The position numbers were made by a program, and so were the translations under genes. This document shows, piece after piece, positions 36,948 to 47,009 of a stretch of 64,000 nucleotides of DNA. The notes beneath the pieces were generated by a model. The model searched no databases, had not been told where the DNA came from, and saw only the letters and a list, made by a program, of their open reading frames with translations. Origin of the DNA: a bacterium (lineage in GTDB: Bacteria; Myxococcota_A; Polyangia; Nannocystales; Nannocystaceae); NCBI GenBank assembly GCA_024742475.1, contig JANSYI010000006.1, positions 124,001 to 188,000 of the forward strand, in the 5' to 3' direction. Position 1 is the first letter of the stretch. Each line of letters opens with the position of its first letter.

Positions 36948-38372
36948 ATGGAACTCGACATCGTCTTGCTCTCGCGCGCCCAGTTCGCGCTCACCATCAT
37001 GTTCCACTACCTGTTCCCCCCGCTGTCGATCGGGCTGGGGCTGAACATGGTGATCATGGAAGGCCTGTGGCTTCGCACCGGCGAGCGGCGCTACGAGGCG
37101 ATGGCCCGCTTTTGGACCCGCATCTTCGCGGTGAACTTCGCCGTCGGGGTGGCCAGCGGCATCGTGATGGAATTCCAGTTCGGCACGAACTGGTCGACGT
37201 ACTCACGCTTCGTCGGGGACGTCTTCGGCTCGGCGTTGGCCGCCGAGGGCATCTTCGCCTTCTTCCTCGAGTCGGGCTTCCTCGCCGTGCTCGTCTTCGG
37301 CTGGGACAGGGTCGGCCGGCGCATGCACTTCTTCGCCACCACGATGGTGTTTTGCGGGTCGGTGTTCAGCTCGGTGTGGATCGTGATCGCCAACTCGTGG
37401 CAGCACACGCCGGCGGGCCACGTGCTCGTCGAGCACGAGGGCGCAATGCGGGCGGAGATCGTCGATTTCTGGGCGATGGTCTTCAATCCCAGCTCGATGC
37501 ACCGGCTGGGACACGTGCTGCTCGGCGCGTTCATCTTGGGGGGCTTCTTCGTGATGAGCATTTCGGCCTGGTACATCCTGCAGCGTCGCCACGAAGACTT
37601 CGCCAAGCGCTCGTTCGTCATCGGGCTCATCGTCGCCAGCCTCGCCTCGTGGGGAGAGCTGGTCTCGGGGCACGCCCAGGCGCAGATGGTCGCGCGGGAG
37701 CAGCCCGCCAAGCTCGCGGCGTTCGAAGGCCACTGGACCACCACCGACGAGCCCACGGGGCTGTGGCTGTTCGGTTGGCCCGACGAAGAGGCGCAGACGG
37801 TGAGATACGGCGTCGAGATCCCCGCGCTGCTCACGTTCTTGGTGCACACGGACTTCGAGACGCCGGTTCCCGGCCTCGACCAGATCCCGAAGCGAGACCG
37901 ACCGCCCGTGGTGGTCCCCTTCGTCAGCTATCACGTCATGATCGGGCTCGGCACCGCGTTCATCGGGCTCACCGCGCTCGCGGGGTTCCTACTGTGGCGA
38001 AAGAGGCTGTTCGAGACCCGCTGGCTGCTGTGGGTGTTCGTGTTCGCGGTCATCGGCCCGTACGTCGCCAACCAAGCCGGCTGGGTCGCGACCGAGGTCG
38101 GGCGGCAGCCCTGGGTCGTCTACGGCCTGCTGCGCACCAAAGACGCGGTCTCGAAGGTGGTGCCCGGGGAGCAGGTCCTCGGCTCGCTCGTCTTGTTCTC
38201 GGTCGCCTACCTGGCCCTGTTCGCGCTGTGGCTGTTCGTCATCAACGAGAAAGTCCGCCACGGTCCCACCGAACCCGAAGACGACCCCCGCGACGAGGTT
38301 GGACTCCTCGCCGCAGCCATCGGCGCCCGCCAACGCGGCGCATCGCTCACCGCGACCGAGGAGGAGAACTGA
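36948..38372 (+). CDS. cydA: Cytochrome bd ubiquinol oxidase subunit I
   Basis: 474 residues with nine expected membrane helices. CydA carries hemes b558, b595 and d and oxidises quinol while reducing oxygen with high affinity. Visible: [13 protein letters not shown] with the b595 ligand His20, MHRLGHVLL with the b558 ligand His, the Q-loop part [14 protein letters not shown] with the KxxAxE pattern, and GRQPW near the C-terminal third. It is shorter than E. coli CydA, in keeping with a short Q-loop. cydB starts 1 base downstream. A 133-base gap separates it from the divergent CPBP gene. Confidence 0.95.
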   Translation: MELDIVLLSRAQFALTIMFHYLFPPLSIGLGLNMVIMEGLWLRTGERRYEAMARFWTRIFAVNFAVGVASGIVMEFQFGTNWSTYSRFVGDVFGSALAAEGIFAFFLESGFLAVLVFGWDRVGRRMHFFATTMVFCGSVFSSVWIVIANSWQHTPAGHVLVEHEGAMRAEIVDFWAMVFNPSSMHRLGHVLLGAFILGGFFVMSISAWYILQRRHEDFAKRSFVIGLIVASLASWGELVSGHAQAQMVAREQPAKLAAFEGHWTTTDEPTGLWLFGWPDEEAQTVRYGVEIPALLTFLVHTDFETPVPGLDQIPKRDRPPVVVPFVSYHVMIGLGTAFIGLTALAGFLLWRKRLFETRWLLWVFVFAVIGPYVANQAGWVATEVGRQPWVVYGLLRTKDAVSKVVPGEQVLGSLVLFSVAYLALFALWLFVINEKVRHGPTEPEDDPRDEVGLLAAAIGARQRGASLTATEEEN

Positions 38373-38373
38373 G

Positions 38374-39387
38374 ATGGATCTCAACCTGGTCTGGTTCGTG
38401 CTGCTGGGCGTCCTGCTGATGGGCTACGCCATCCTCGACGGCTTCGACCTCGGTGTCGGCGTGCTGCACCTGTTCGTGCGCAAGGACCACGAGCGGCGGT
38501 TGGTGCTCAACAGCATCGGGCCGCTGTGGGACGGCAACGAGGTCTGGCTGGTCACGTTCGGCGGAGCACTGTTCGCCGCATTCCCCGAGGCCTACGCCAC
38601 GATCCTCTCGGGCTTCTACTTTCCGGTGATGATCGTCTTGCTCGGGCTCATCGGACGCGCCGTCTCGCTCGAGTTCCGCAGCAAAGTGAAGACGCCTCGC
38701 TGGCGGCGCTACTGGGACGCATCGTTCTTCCTGTCGAGCTTCACGGTCACGTTCGTGTTTGGCGTTGCGCTGGGCAACATCATCGAGGGCGTACCACTCG
38801 ACGCCGATGGCGAGTACGCAGGCACGCTGAGCATGCTGCTCAACCCCTTCGCGCTCAGCGTCGGGGCGCTCGCGGTCGCCGGCGCAGCCATGCACGGCGC
38901 GATCTACCTGTTCCTCAAGACCGAGGGCGACCTTCAGGCCCGGGTGCAGGGTTGGATTCCCAAGGCGTTCGGCGCCTTTGCGGCGCTCTACCTCGGCGTC
39001 TCGGCGTTGGCTCTGTACACGCAGCCACACCTCACCGACAACTTCGCGGACCTACCCGCGGCGTGGGTCGTCGTCGCGCTCAACGTGCTCGCCGTCGCCA
39101 ACATCCCTCGGGCGATTCATCTCGGCCGCCCGGGGTACGCTTTCGTCAGCAGCAGCTGCGTCATCGCGGCGCTCACGTTCTTGGCGATGATGGCGATCTT
39201 TCCCAACCTCGTCCGATCGACGACGGAACACGCCAGCCTGTCGATCTACTCCGCGGCCTCGAGCCAAGCGACGCTGCGCTTGATGGGCATCATCGCGCTC
39301 ATCGGCATGCCGCTCGTCGCGACGTACACCGCCATCGTCTACTGGGTTTTTCGCGGCAAGGTGAAGCTGGGTGAGAACGCATACTGA
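38374..39387 (+). CDS. cydB: Cytochrome bd ubiquinol oxidase subunit II
   Basis: 337 residues with eight or nine membrane helices; partner of CydA in the heterodimeric oxidase. LDGFDLGVGVLHLF near the N-terminus, GPLWDGNEVWLVTFGGALFAAFP and YPV-like FYFPVMIVL are diagnostic. The ATG at 38374 has a strong GAGGAG ribosome binding site overlapping the end of cydA. No cydX-like small ORF or cydCD genes are evident here. Confidence 0.95.
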   Translation: MDLNLVWFVLLGVLLMGYAILDGFDLGVGVLHLFVRKDHERRLVLNSIGPLWDGNEVWLVTFGGALFAAFPEAYATILSGFYFPVMIVLLGLIGRAVSLEFRSKVKTPRWRRYWDASFFLSSFTVTFVFGVALGNIIEGVPLDADGEYAGTLSMLLNPFALSVGALAVAGAAMHGAIYLFLKTEGDLQARVQGWIPKAFGAFAALYLGVSALALYTQPHLTDNFADLPAAWVVVALNVLAVANIPRAIHLGRPGYAFVSSSCVIAALTFLAMMAIFPNLVRSTTEHASLSIYSAASSQATLRLMGIIALIGMPLVATYTAIVYWVFRGKVKLGENAY

Positions 39388-39426
39388 AGACCGTGCGGCT
39401 GCGCGGATCGGTGCTAGCAGGAGGCG

Positions 39427-39852
39427 GTGACTCCGCCCATCGTCCTCATCGCCCACGGCAGCCCCGACCCCGACTGGCGCGCTCCGCTCGAGAGGGTCGC
39501 CGAGGTCGCCAACGCTCGCGCCGGATCCGACGGACCACAGGTGGTGCTCGCGTACATGGACTTCATCGAACCGTCGCTGTCCGAGGTCGTCGCAGAGCTT
39601 GCGGCCCGAGGTGCGACCGAGGTGCGCGTCGTGGCGGCGTTCCTCTCCGCCGGGGGTCGCCACCTCAAGCGTGACGTGCCCCGCCTCGTCGCCGAGGTCG
39701 ACGCCGCGACGGCGGGCGTCCGCGTGCACCTGGTTCCCGGAGCGCTCGGGGACGACGCGGGCGTCATCGAGGCCCTCGCCGCCGCCGCGCTCGACCGCGG
39801 TCAGTCCTCGCGCTCGAACAGTGCGAGCACGTCCGCCCGGAACTCCGGGTAG
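39427..39852 (+). CDS. Sirohydrochlorin chelatase / CbiX-like protein
   Basis: 141 residues from a GTG preceded by AGGAGG. The half-size CbiX/SirB family inserts a divalent metal (cobalt, nickel or iron) into sirohydrochlorin. IAHGSPDPDWR holds the first metal-binding His, and FLSAGGRHLKRDVPRLV the second His; the protein is a single domain, as in CbiX-small. No other corrin or siroheme genes are in the window, so the metal is unknown. The last 15 or so residues (SSRSNSASTSARNSG) read across the remnant on the other strand and look non-native. Confidence 0.78.
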   Translation: MTPPIVLIAHGSPDPDWRAPLERVAEVANARAGSDGPQVVLAYMDFIEPSLSEVVAELAARGATEVRVVAAFLSAGGRHLKRDVPRLVAEVDAATAGVRVHLVPGALGDDAGVIEALAAAALDRGQSSRSNSASTSARNSG

Positions 39853-39925
39853 CTGAACTGCTGGCACTACGACGATGTACTGCCCGAGGTCGCCGTCGGC
39901 GACATAGGACCTGTGTTCCGAACGG
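39801..39925 (-). pseudogene. Possible frameshifted C-terminal gene remnant
   Basis: On the minus strand 39801-39860 reads QFSYPEFRADVLALFERED followed by a TGA stop, with strong GC3 codon bias, but has no start; the frame is closed by a TAG just upstream. The neighbouring frame over about 39866-39910 reads SYVADGDLGQYIVVV with the same codon bias. Joining the two needs a single-base shift. This looks like the decayed end of a gene between the chelatase and sixA; I cannot name the family. It could be chance in GC-rich DNA. Confidence 0.35.
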
Positions 39926-39927
39926 CG

Positions 39928-40431
39928 CTAGCGAGCCAGCGCATCCAGCACGCGCGCGGGGAGGTAGCTGAGCAGCACTCCGCTGCCTTCGCTCGGGTCG
40001 ACCGACACGTGGGCGATGTCCCCGGCGGACACCGCGAAGCACATGCGTGCGCTGCCGCCGACCAGCACGGAGAGCACGCTGGTGACGCACGGATTGTGTC
40101 CGACGGCCAGCACGCGGCCGCCTCCAGCGGCTGCAGACAGCAGCGCTTTGACAGCCTGCTGCGCGGGCGCGCCGGGGACGAGTCGTGGCTCGGTCGTGAC
40201 CTCGAGTCTCACCCCGCTAGCCTCGAGGACGCCCTGTAGCGTCTCCTGGGCGCGAACGAACGGGCTCGCAACCGCGACGCTCGGTACGAGCCCCGTCGCG
40301 CGGAGCATCGCGCCGGCGCGCACCGCCATCGTCCGCCCGCGAGAGGTCAGGCGCCGCCGTGCGTCCCCGCCATCGGCCAACTCCTCCGCCTCGCCGTGGC
40401 GCATGAGCATGACTTCGATTCTCCCCGGCAC
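39928..40431 (-). CDS. sixA: Phosphohistidine phosphatase SixA-like
   Basis: 167 residues, histidine-phosphatase fold. The catalytic LMRHGEAEE near the N-terminus gives the RHG motif, SPFVRAQET supplies the second Arg, and LAVGHNPCV the second catalytic His. Small size and motif spacing match SixA, which removes phosphate from phosphohistidines in phosphorelay or phosphotransferase proteins. Divergent from the pnuC operon with 86 bases between. Confidence 0.88.
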   Translation of the reverse strand: MPGRIEVMLMRHGEAEELADGGDARRRLTSRGRTMAVRAGAMLRATGLVPSVAVASPFVRAQETLQGVLEASGVRLEVTTEPRLVPGAPAQQAVKALLSAAAGGGRVLAVGHNPCVTSVLSVLVGGSARMCFAVSAGDIAHVSVDPSEGSGVLLSYLPARVLDALAR

Positions 40432-40517
40432 CGCGGCGCAAGCCTACCAGCAGCGGCGCGGCGCGTCTGCGCGGGCGCCCCGGGGCCAGCGGCCCACGTG
40501 TGTGACACTCTCGGCGC

Positions 40518-41102
40518 GTGTCGACCGTCTGGGACCAGCTGCTCGCGACCTCGGCCCTCGAGTGGTTCGGCACGGTCACGGGCCTGGCCGCCGTGGTGCT
40601 GAGCATCCGCCAGCATCGCGCGGCGTGGCCGCTGTTCATCGCCTGCTACGCCGCGTACGCCTGGCTGTCGGCGGATGCTCGGCTGCTCGCGGCTGCGGGC
40701 ATGAACGGGGTGTTCGTGGTGCTCTCCATCGAGGGCTGGCGGAGCTGGAACCGAAGCGAGGATGCCTCGGTCGAGGCAAGCGGTCGCGGCGTGTGGATCA
40801 GCGCCCTCGGAGCGTGGGTGGGGGCATCGGCGGCGCTGTCGATCGTCTTGTTCCTCTCGGGCCGGGCCGACGCCCCCTGGCTCGACGCGAGCGCGACGGC
40901 AGCGGGCTTGGTCGCGCAGTGGCTGCTCACCCGCAAGTACACCGCGACCTGGGCGTTCTGGCTGATCTCCGACGTGCTCTTCATGGTGCTGTACGGCCAG
41001 GCCGGATACTGGATGACCGTGGGGCTCTTCGCCGTGTTCACGGGGCTGGCCGTGCACGGCATGGTCTCGTGGCACCGCGAGCTGGAGGAGGCCGCGCCAT
41101 GA
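40518..41102 (+). CDS. pnuC: Nicotinamide riboside/mononucleotide transporter, PnuC family
   Basis: 194 residues from a GTG with six or seven membrane segments. PnuC takes up nicotinamide riboside by facilitated diffusion, driven by phosphorylation inside the cell. The family segments LEWFGTVTGLAAVVLS, an early Trp-rich part, and LLTRKYTATWAFWLISDV (the ARKxxxxWxxW substrate-site helix) are seen; at the end of that helix Asp stands where many members have Asn. The stop overlaps the start of the NadR-like kinase (ATGA), the partner expected for trapping. Confidence 0.87.
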   Translation: MSTVWDQLLATSALEWFGTVTGLAAVVLSIRQHRAAWPLFIACYAAYAWLSADARLLAAAGMNGVFVVLSIEGWRSWNRSEDASVEASGRGVWISALGAWVGASAALSIVLFLSGRADAPWLDASATAAGLVAQWLLTRKYTATWAFWLISDVLFMVLYGQAGYWMTVGLFAVFTGLAVHGMVSWHRELEEAAP

Positions 41103-41626
41103 CCACGAGGATCGTCCTCATCGGCGCCGAGTCGACCGGCAAGAGCACGCTCGCCGAGGCCCTCGCCACCGCGAAGGATCTGCCCCGCACCCACGAGTTC
41201 GTCCGCACCTATGCGGCGGCGCTGGACCGCCCGCTGCAAGAGGCCGACCTCGACCGCATCGCCCGCGGGCAGCTGGCCGAAGAAGACCGCCACGGCGACG
41301 TGCCGGTGGTGCTACACGACACCAACCTGCTCAGCACGCTGATCTACGCGCGGCACTACTTCGGGGTCGAGCAAGCCTGGCTCGAAGAGGCCTTCGCCGC
41401 GCGGCACTACGCCGTCTATCTCTTCTGCCAACCCGACATCCCATGGGTGGCGGACCCCGGACAGCGGGAAGGGCCGCAGGCCAGGGCGCAGCTGCACGGC
41501 TTGTTCGAGGCCGAGCTCCGGCGGCGCTCGCTGCCGTGCGTCCGCATCCGCGGCGATCGTGACGTACGGCTGCGCGCCGCCCTGGCCGCCCTCGACCACC
41601 CCGAGCGTGCACCCCCCATCCCATGA
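41099..41626 (+). CDS. NadR-like nicotinamide riboside kinase (AAA ATPase)
   Basis: 175 residues. P-loop GAESTGKST (9-17) and the following THEFVRTYAA and HDTNLLSTLIYARHYFG match the C-terminal ribosylnicotinamide kinase domain of NadR. The adenylyltransferase and repressor domains of full NadR are missing. It should phosphorylate nicotinamide riboside to NMN, pulling uptake through PnuC. Sandwiched by ATGA overlaps between pnuC and ychJ, so the three are made together. Confidence 0.85.
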   Translation: MTTRIVLIGAESTGKSTLAEALATAKDLPRTHEFVRTYAAALDRPLQEADLDRIARGQLAEEDRHGDVPVVLHDTNLLSTLIYARHYFGVEQAWLEEAFAARHYAVYLFCQPDIPWVADPGQREGPQARAQLHGLFEAELRRRSLPCVRIRGDRDVRLRAALAALDHPERAPPIP

Positions 41627-42063
41627 GCATCTCTCCCAACGCCCCCTGCCCGTGCGGCAGCCAGCGAAAGCTCAAGAAGTGCTGCGGCGTGTACCACCGC
41701 GGGCGCCCAGCCCCGCCCGCGCAGCTGATGCCGGCGCGCTACACCGCCTTCGCCATCGGCAACGTCGACTACCTCATGCGCACCACGCACCCCGCCGGGC
41801 CCCAGTGGCAAGACGACGCGGCGGCCTGGGCGAACGAGCTGCGCGCGTACTGCAAGCGCACGGTGTTCGCGGGGCTCGTCGTGCTCGACCACGACGTCGA
41901 CGACGACGTAGGGAGGGCGCACGTGACGTTTCGTGCCGACCTCCGCCAAGACGGGATCCCCGTGGGATTCAGCGAGCGCAGCCTGTTCCTGCGACTCGAG
42001 GGTCACTGGCTCTACCACTCGGGCGAGATCTCCGAGAACCGATCGCCGGGTCCCGGCAGCTAG
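41623..42063 (+). CDS. ychJ: YchJ-family (UPF0225) protein with SEC-C motif
   Basis: 146 residues. The N-terminus PCPCGSQRKLKKCC is a SEC-C zinc motif, and ARYTAFAIGNVDYLMRTTHP followed by the NTF2-like body is the YchJ signature. The biochemical role is not established. Translationally coupled to the NadR-like kinase upstream. Confidence 0.88.
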   Translation: MSISPNAPCPCGSQRKLKKCCGVYHRGRPAPPAQLMPARYTAFAIGNVDYLMRTTHPAGPQWQDDAAAWANELRAYCKRTVFAGLVVLDHDVDDDVGRAHVTFRADLRQDGIPVGFSERSLFLRLEGHWLYHSGEISENRSPGPGS

Positions 42064-42083
42064 ACCGCTGCCCCTCGGACCCC

Positions 42084-42506
42084 ATGCGACTCCTCCTGCC
42101 CCCGTGCGCCGCCGCTCTCCTCCTGCATGCCCCCGCAATCGCTCATGCGTGCGGGTGGGCGTACCCGGTCGGTGACGCGTTCGAAAGCCCGGCCCCGCTG
42201 TCGAACAATCACCCCGTCGGAGGAGGCAACCTGCCGCACCTCGGCGTGCACCTGGGCGCAGACTTCTGGTCCGGCGGCGGCGGCACCGACCTTGGGCAGC
42301 CGGTGTACGCGGCGGCCGACGGCGTCGTCGTCGTCGGATCGCGAAGGATTCTTCGCTCTTGGGGAGGAGCCGAAACGCCGCTGTACCGGGCGTGCTGCAA
42401 GTTCTGGCGACGCCGCCAGCCGGGTCTCACCACAGGCTGCTCTAGCGCTTCATCTCGCCGGCGAGTCGGGCGAGGCGGCGGCGCAGGCTCTCGAGGGCCT
42501 CGTTGA
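42084..42506 (+). pseudogene. Truncated M23/LytM-type peptidase remnant
   Basis: The frame starts with a signal peptide (LLLHAPAIAHA) and reaches the LytM metal-site region GVHLGADFWSGGGGTD with DLGQPVYAAADGVVVVG, the HxGxD and ADGxV core of lysostaphin-type peptidases. After about position 42340 the family pattern stops abruptly: the next residues are unlike any M23 domain, the second HxH metal motif is missing, and the frame runs on into the end of the gene on the other strand. I read it as a gene cut by deletion or rearrangement; other frames do not restore it. Confidence 0.6.
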
Positions 42507-42834
42507 CCTGGTCGAGGTGGTCGAGCACGTCCATGTCCGAGGCGAGGGCCTGCACGTCGTGTCGCCGCAGATCGGGCGACTCCAACGCGCTGAGCGTGCG
42601 CGTGAGGTAGCCTTCGATCCGGGTGATGGCCAACGCGGTCTCGCGCAGGTCGTCGTCGACGAACAGCATCATGTTGCCGATGTTGTTCACGCCCCGCAGC
42701 GCGGCGTTCTGCTGGTAGGCGTGCGTCGCCCGGTCCATCAGGCGGTCACGAGCCCTCGCGCGCCGGCCGCTGGCACGACGCTCGCTCGGCTCGGGGGACG
42801 GCGCGGCGTGGGTGGACGAGGCGTGAGCGGGCAT
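42442..42834 (-). CDS. Hypothetical small coiled-coil protein
   Basis: Up to 130 residues; an internal ATG at 42738 would give 98. The N-terminal 30 residues are Ala/Pro/Arg-rich and may not be translated. The remainder is helical with heptad-like leucines (ITRIEGYLTRTLSALESP, VLDHLDQVNEALESLRRRLARL), suggesting a coiled-coil. No family recognised. Upstream, 42835-43001 holds no gene I can support before dnaG. Confidence 0.5.
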   Translation of the reverse strand: MPAHASSTHAAPSPEPSERRASGRRARARDRLMDRATHAYQQNAALRGVNNIGNMMLFVDDDLRETALAITRIEGYLTRTLSALESPDLRRHDVQALASDMDVLDHLDQVNEALESLRRRLARLAGEMKR

Positions 42835-43001
42835 GCGATTGGCCTGACACGGGGCGCGCTGGCCTCCAAGTTTTCCGCAGCGGTGCCCTTGCGCTGAACG
42901 CTTTTGTAGTGAACCTTACGTACTCGCTCCACCTCGGTCGGTGGTTCGACTCCGCGGCGTGTCTGGGCAATCACGCGCGCGGCCTGGTTCATCGAGGCAC
43001 C

Positions 43002-45002
43002 GTGGCGAACATTCCCGACGACAAGGTCCAAGAGGTCCGCGACAAGGTCGACATCATCGACCTGATCGGTCGGTACGTCGAGCTTCGCAAGGCCGGCCGC
43101 AACTACAAGGGCCTGTGTCCGTTTCACCAAGAGCGCACGCCCAGCTTCAACGTCAACCCGCAGCGCAAGGGCTACAAGTGCTTTGGTTGTGGTGCCGGTG
43201 GCGACGCCATTCGCTTCGTCATGGAGGTCGAGGGCAAGAGCTTTCCCGAGGCCATTCGCAAGCTGGCCGAGCAGTACGGCGTGCACCTGCCTGCAGAGGC
43301 CATGCGCGGCGGCGGCCGCGGCCCCAGCCCGCACGAAAAGGACGCCGCCTACGCCGTCACACGCGCCGCGTGCGAACTCTACGAAGCGCTGCTCGACGAT
43401 CCCGACAAGGGTCGGGTCGGCAAGGCCTACCTCGAGCAGCGCGGCCTCACGCCCGAGCTCGCCAAGCGCTTTCGCCTCGGCTACGCGCCGGCGCCATCGG
43501 AGGCCGGATGGGACACGCTCTGCCGCCACCTCGAAGACCAGGGCCTCTCGCTCGACGCGGCGCAAAAGCTGGGGCTGGTCGGCAAGAGCGAGCGCACCGG
43601 CAACCTCTACGACAAGTTCCGCGGGCGCCTGATGTTCCCCGTCATCCAGCCCGGGGGCGAGGTCATCGCCTTTTCGGGGCGGGTCGTTCCCCCCCACGAC
43701 GAGGACGAGCGCGGCGGCAACCCGCCCCCCAAGTACGTCAACAGCCCCGAGTCGCTCCTGTTCACCAAGAGCAAGCAGCTCTTCGCCTTGGGCATCGCCC
43801 GCCCCGCCATCCGCAACGCGAAGCGAGCGATCCTCGTCGAGGGCAACGTCGACGTGGCGAAGCTGCACCAGTGGGGGCATGAGGAAACCGTGGCCCCGCT
43901 CGGCACCGCGCTCACACCCGAGCAGGCCCGTTTGCTCGGAAGATTCGCCGAGCAGGTCATCATGTGCTTCGATGGGGACAAGGCAGGAAAGAAAGCCGCT
44001 TGGGCGGCGCTGCCCCACCTCATCGATGCCGACCTCGACGTGCGCATGGTCCTCTTGCCCGACGGCGAAGACCCCGACAGCATCGGTGAGGAGCGCTTTG
44101 GCGCCCTCCTTCGCAGCTCTCGCCCCGCCCTCGAAGAGATGATGCTCCGCGTTGCAGCCAAAGCCGGGGACGCGGCACACGCGCGAGGCAAGGGCCTCGA
44201 CCGCATGCTCCCGCTCATCGCGCGCGTCAAGAGCGACAGCGCCCGGCAGTTGTACGCACATCGGGCCGCGGAGCTGTTCAAGATGCCGGTCGAGCGAGTC
44301 GAGCACACCATCTCCGGGCTGAAGCGGGCGGGGTCCCGGCGCGAGGGCCGGCCGCAGGGCCCGCAAGAAAACTCTCGTCAAAACCCCTCGACTTCAAATG
44401 CACATGTGCCACTATCCGCGGCCGTGCGCTCCCTCCCGCCGCTGCCAGCGGGCCAGTCGAGGCTGGCCATGCTGTTGGTTGACGTGCCTCATTTGGCAAG
44501 CGTCGCGGAGCGGACGGGCGTGCTCGAGTGCATCACCGACGATCGACTGCGCCCCATCGTGCGCGCGGTGATCGACGGCGCCAAGGACGGTCACAACCCC
44601 GACCTCCACGAGCTGCTCGGCCACGTCGACGCCGCGGAGCATCAGCGCCTCTACGACCAGGTGCTCTGCGGCGAGTATAGAGGGTTGGCCGACCAAGGCG
44701 CCGACCCCAAGGCCGTGCTGGCCAACCTCGTGCGCGCCTGCCGGTCCGAGGCGCTCGATCAGCGCATCAACGACGTCAAGGCGCAGATGCGAGACGCACA
44801 GTCCAGCGGCTTCCCCGATCGTGCCAGCGAGCTGGCGCAGGTCTGGATGGAGTTGCGCCGCGAACAGAACCGACTCCTCAACGCCTCGGGCCCGCTCGCC
44901 GACGTCGCGTCCCCATCCGAGCTCGAGTCCGAGCCCGAGTCCCAGCCCGAACGCAGTACCAATGCCGACGCCCCCTTGCGGCTACCGGACCTGCCCAACT
45001 AA
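43002..45002 (+). CDS. dnaG: DNA primase
   Basis: 666 residues from a GTG preceded by GAGG; a longer version from 42909 would add 31 residues that do not look like DnaG. The primase makes RNA primers on the lagging strand. The CHC2 zinc finger is intact (Cys39, His42, Cys60, Cys63, around LCPFH and YKCFGCG), followed by the RNA polymerase core with Toprim ILVEGNVDV and the acidic MCFDGDKAGKKA. The C-terminal part, from about residue 430, should bind the DnaB helicase. rpoD starts 44 bases downstream, the classic macromolecular-synthesis order. Confidence 0.95.
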   Translation: MANIPDDKVQEVRDKVDIIDLIGRYVELRKAGRNYKGLCPFHQERTPSFNVNPQRKGYKCFGCGAGGDAIRFVMEVEGKSFPEAIRKLAEQYGVHLPAEAMRGGGRGPSPHEKDAAYAVTRAACELYEALLDDPDKGRVGKAYLEQRGLTPELAKRFRLGYAPAPSEAGWDTLCRHLEDQGLSLDAAQKLGLVGKSERTGNLYDKFRGRLMFPVIQPGGEVIAFSGRVVPPHDEDERGGNPPPKYVNSPESLLFTKSKQLFALGIARPAIRNAKRAILVEGNVDVAKLHQWGHEETVAPLGTALTPEQARLLGRFAEQVIMCFDGDKAGKKAAWAALPHLIDADLDVRMVLLPDGEDPDSIGEERFGALLRSSRPALEEMMLRVAAKAGDAAHARGKGLDRMLPLIARVKSDSARQLYAHRAAELFKMPVERVEHTISGLKRAGSRREGRPQGPQENSRQNPSTSNAHVPLSAAVRSLPPLPAGQSRLAMLLVDVPHLASVAERTGVLECITDDRLRPIVRAVIDGAKDGHNPDLHELLGHVDAAEHQRLYDQVLCGEYRGLADQGADPKAVLANLVRACRSEALDQRINDVKAQMRDAQSSGFPDRASELAQVWMELRREQNRLLNASGPLADVASPSELESEPESQPERSTNADAPLRLPDLPN

Positions 45003-45046
45003 CCCCTGACCCAATCACCTTCTCTAGAGAAGCGCCGAGGTAGCCC

Positions 45047-46873
<1,827 letters not shown>

Positions 46874-46911
46874 CAGCGTGGTGCGAGGCGCTCGCGCCCT
46901 GCCCGCTCCAG

Positions 46912-46940
46912 CGGCGTGTACCCCCTTCGGGCACACGCCG
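46912..46940 (+). terminator. Stem-loop downstream of rpoD, possible terminator
   Basis: An 8-bp perfect stem (CGGCGTGT with ACACGCCG) extended after one mismatch by CCC/GGG around a 5-base loop. It lies 39 bases after the rpoD stop. The following TTCGTCGTT is only partly T-rich, so it may act as a Rho-independent terminator or only protect the RNA end. Confidence 0.5.
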
Positions 46941-47009
46941 TTCGTCGTTCAGCACCTCCGCATTTGGCGCTGCTAGCGTGCGCTCGGCCGGCCGGTTACT
47001 GTCAACACC

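Noticed and set aside
42941..42955. Sequence like a tRNA T-arm (GGTTCGACTCC) upstream of dnaG
   Set aside because: No matching acceptor, D or anticodon arms can be folded around it; the stem has only four pairs.
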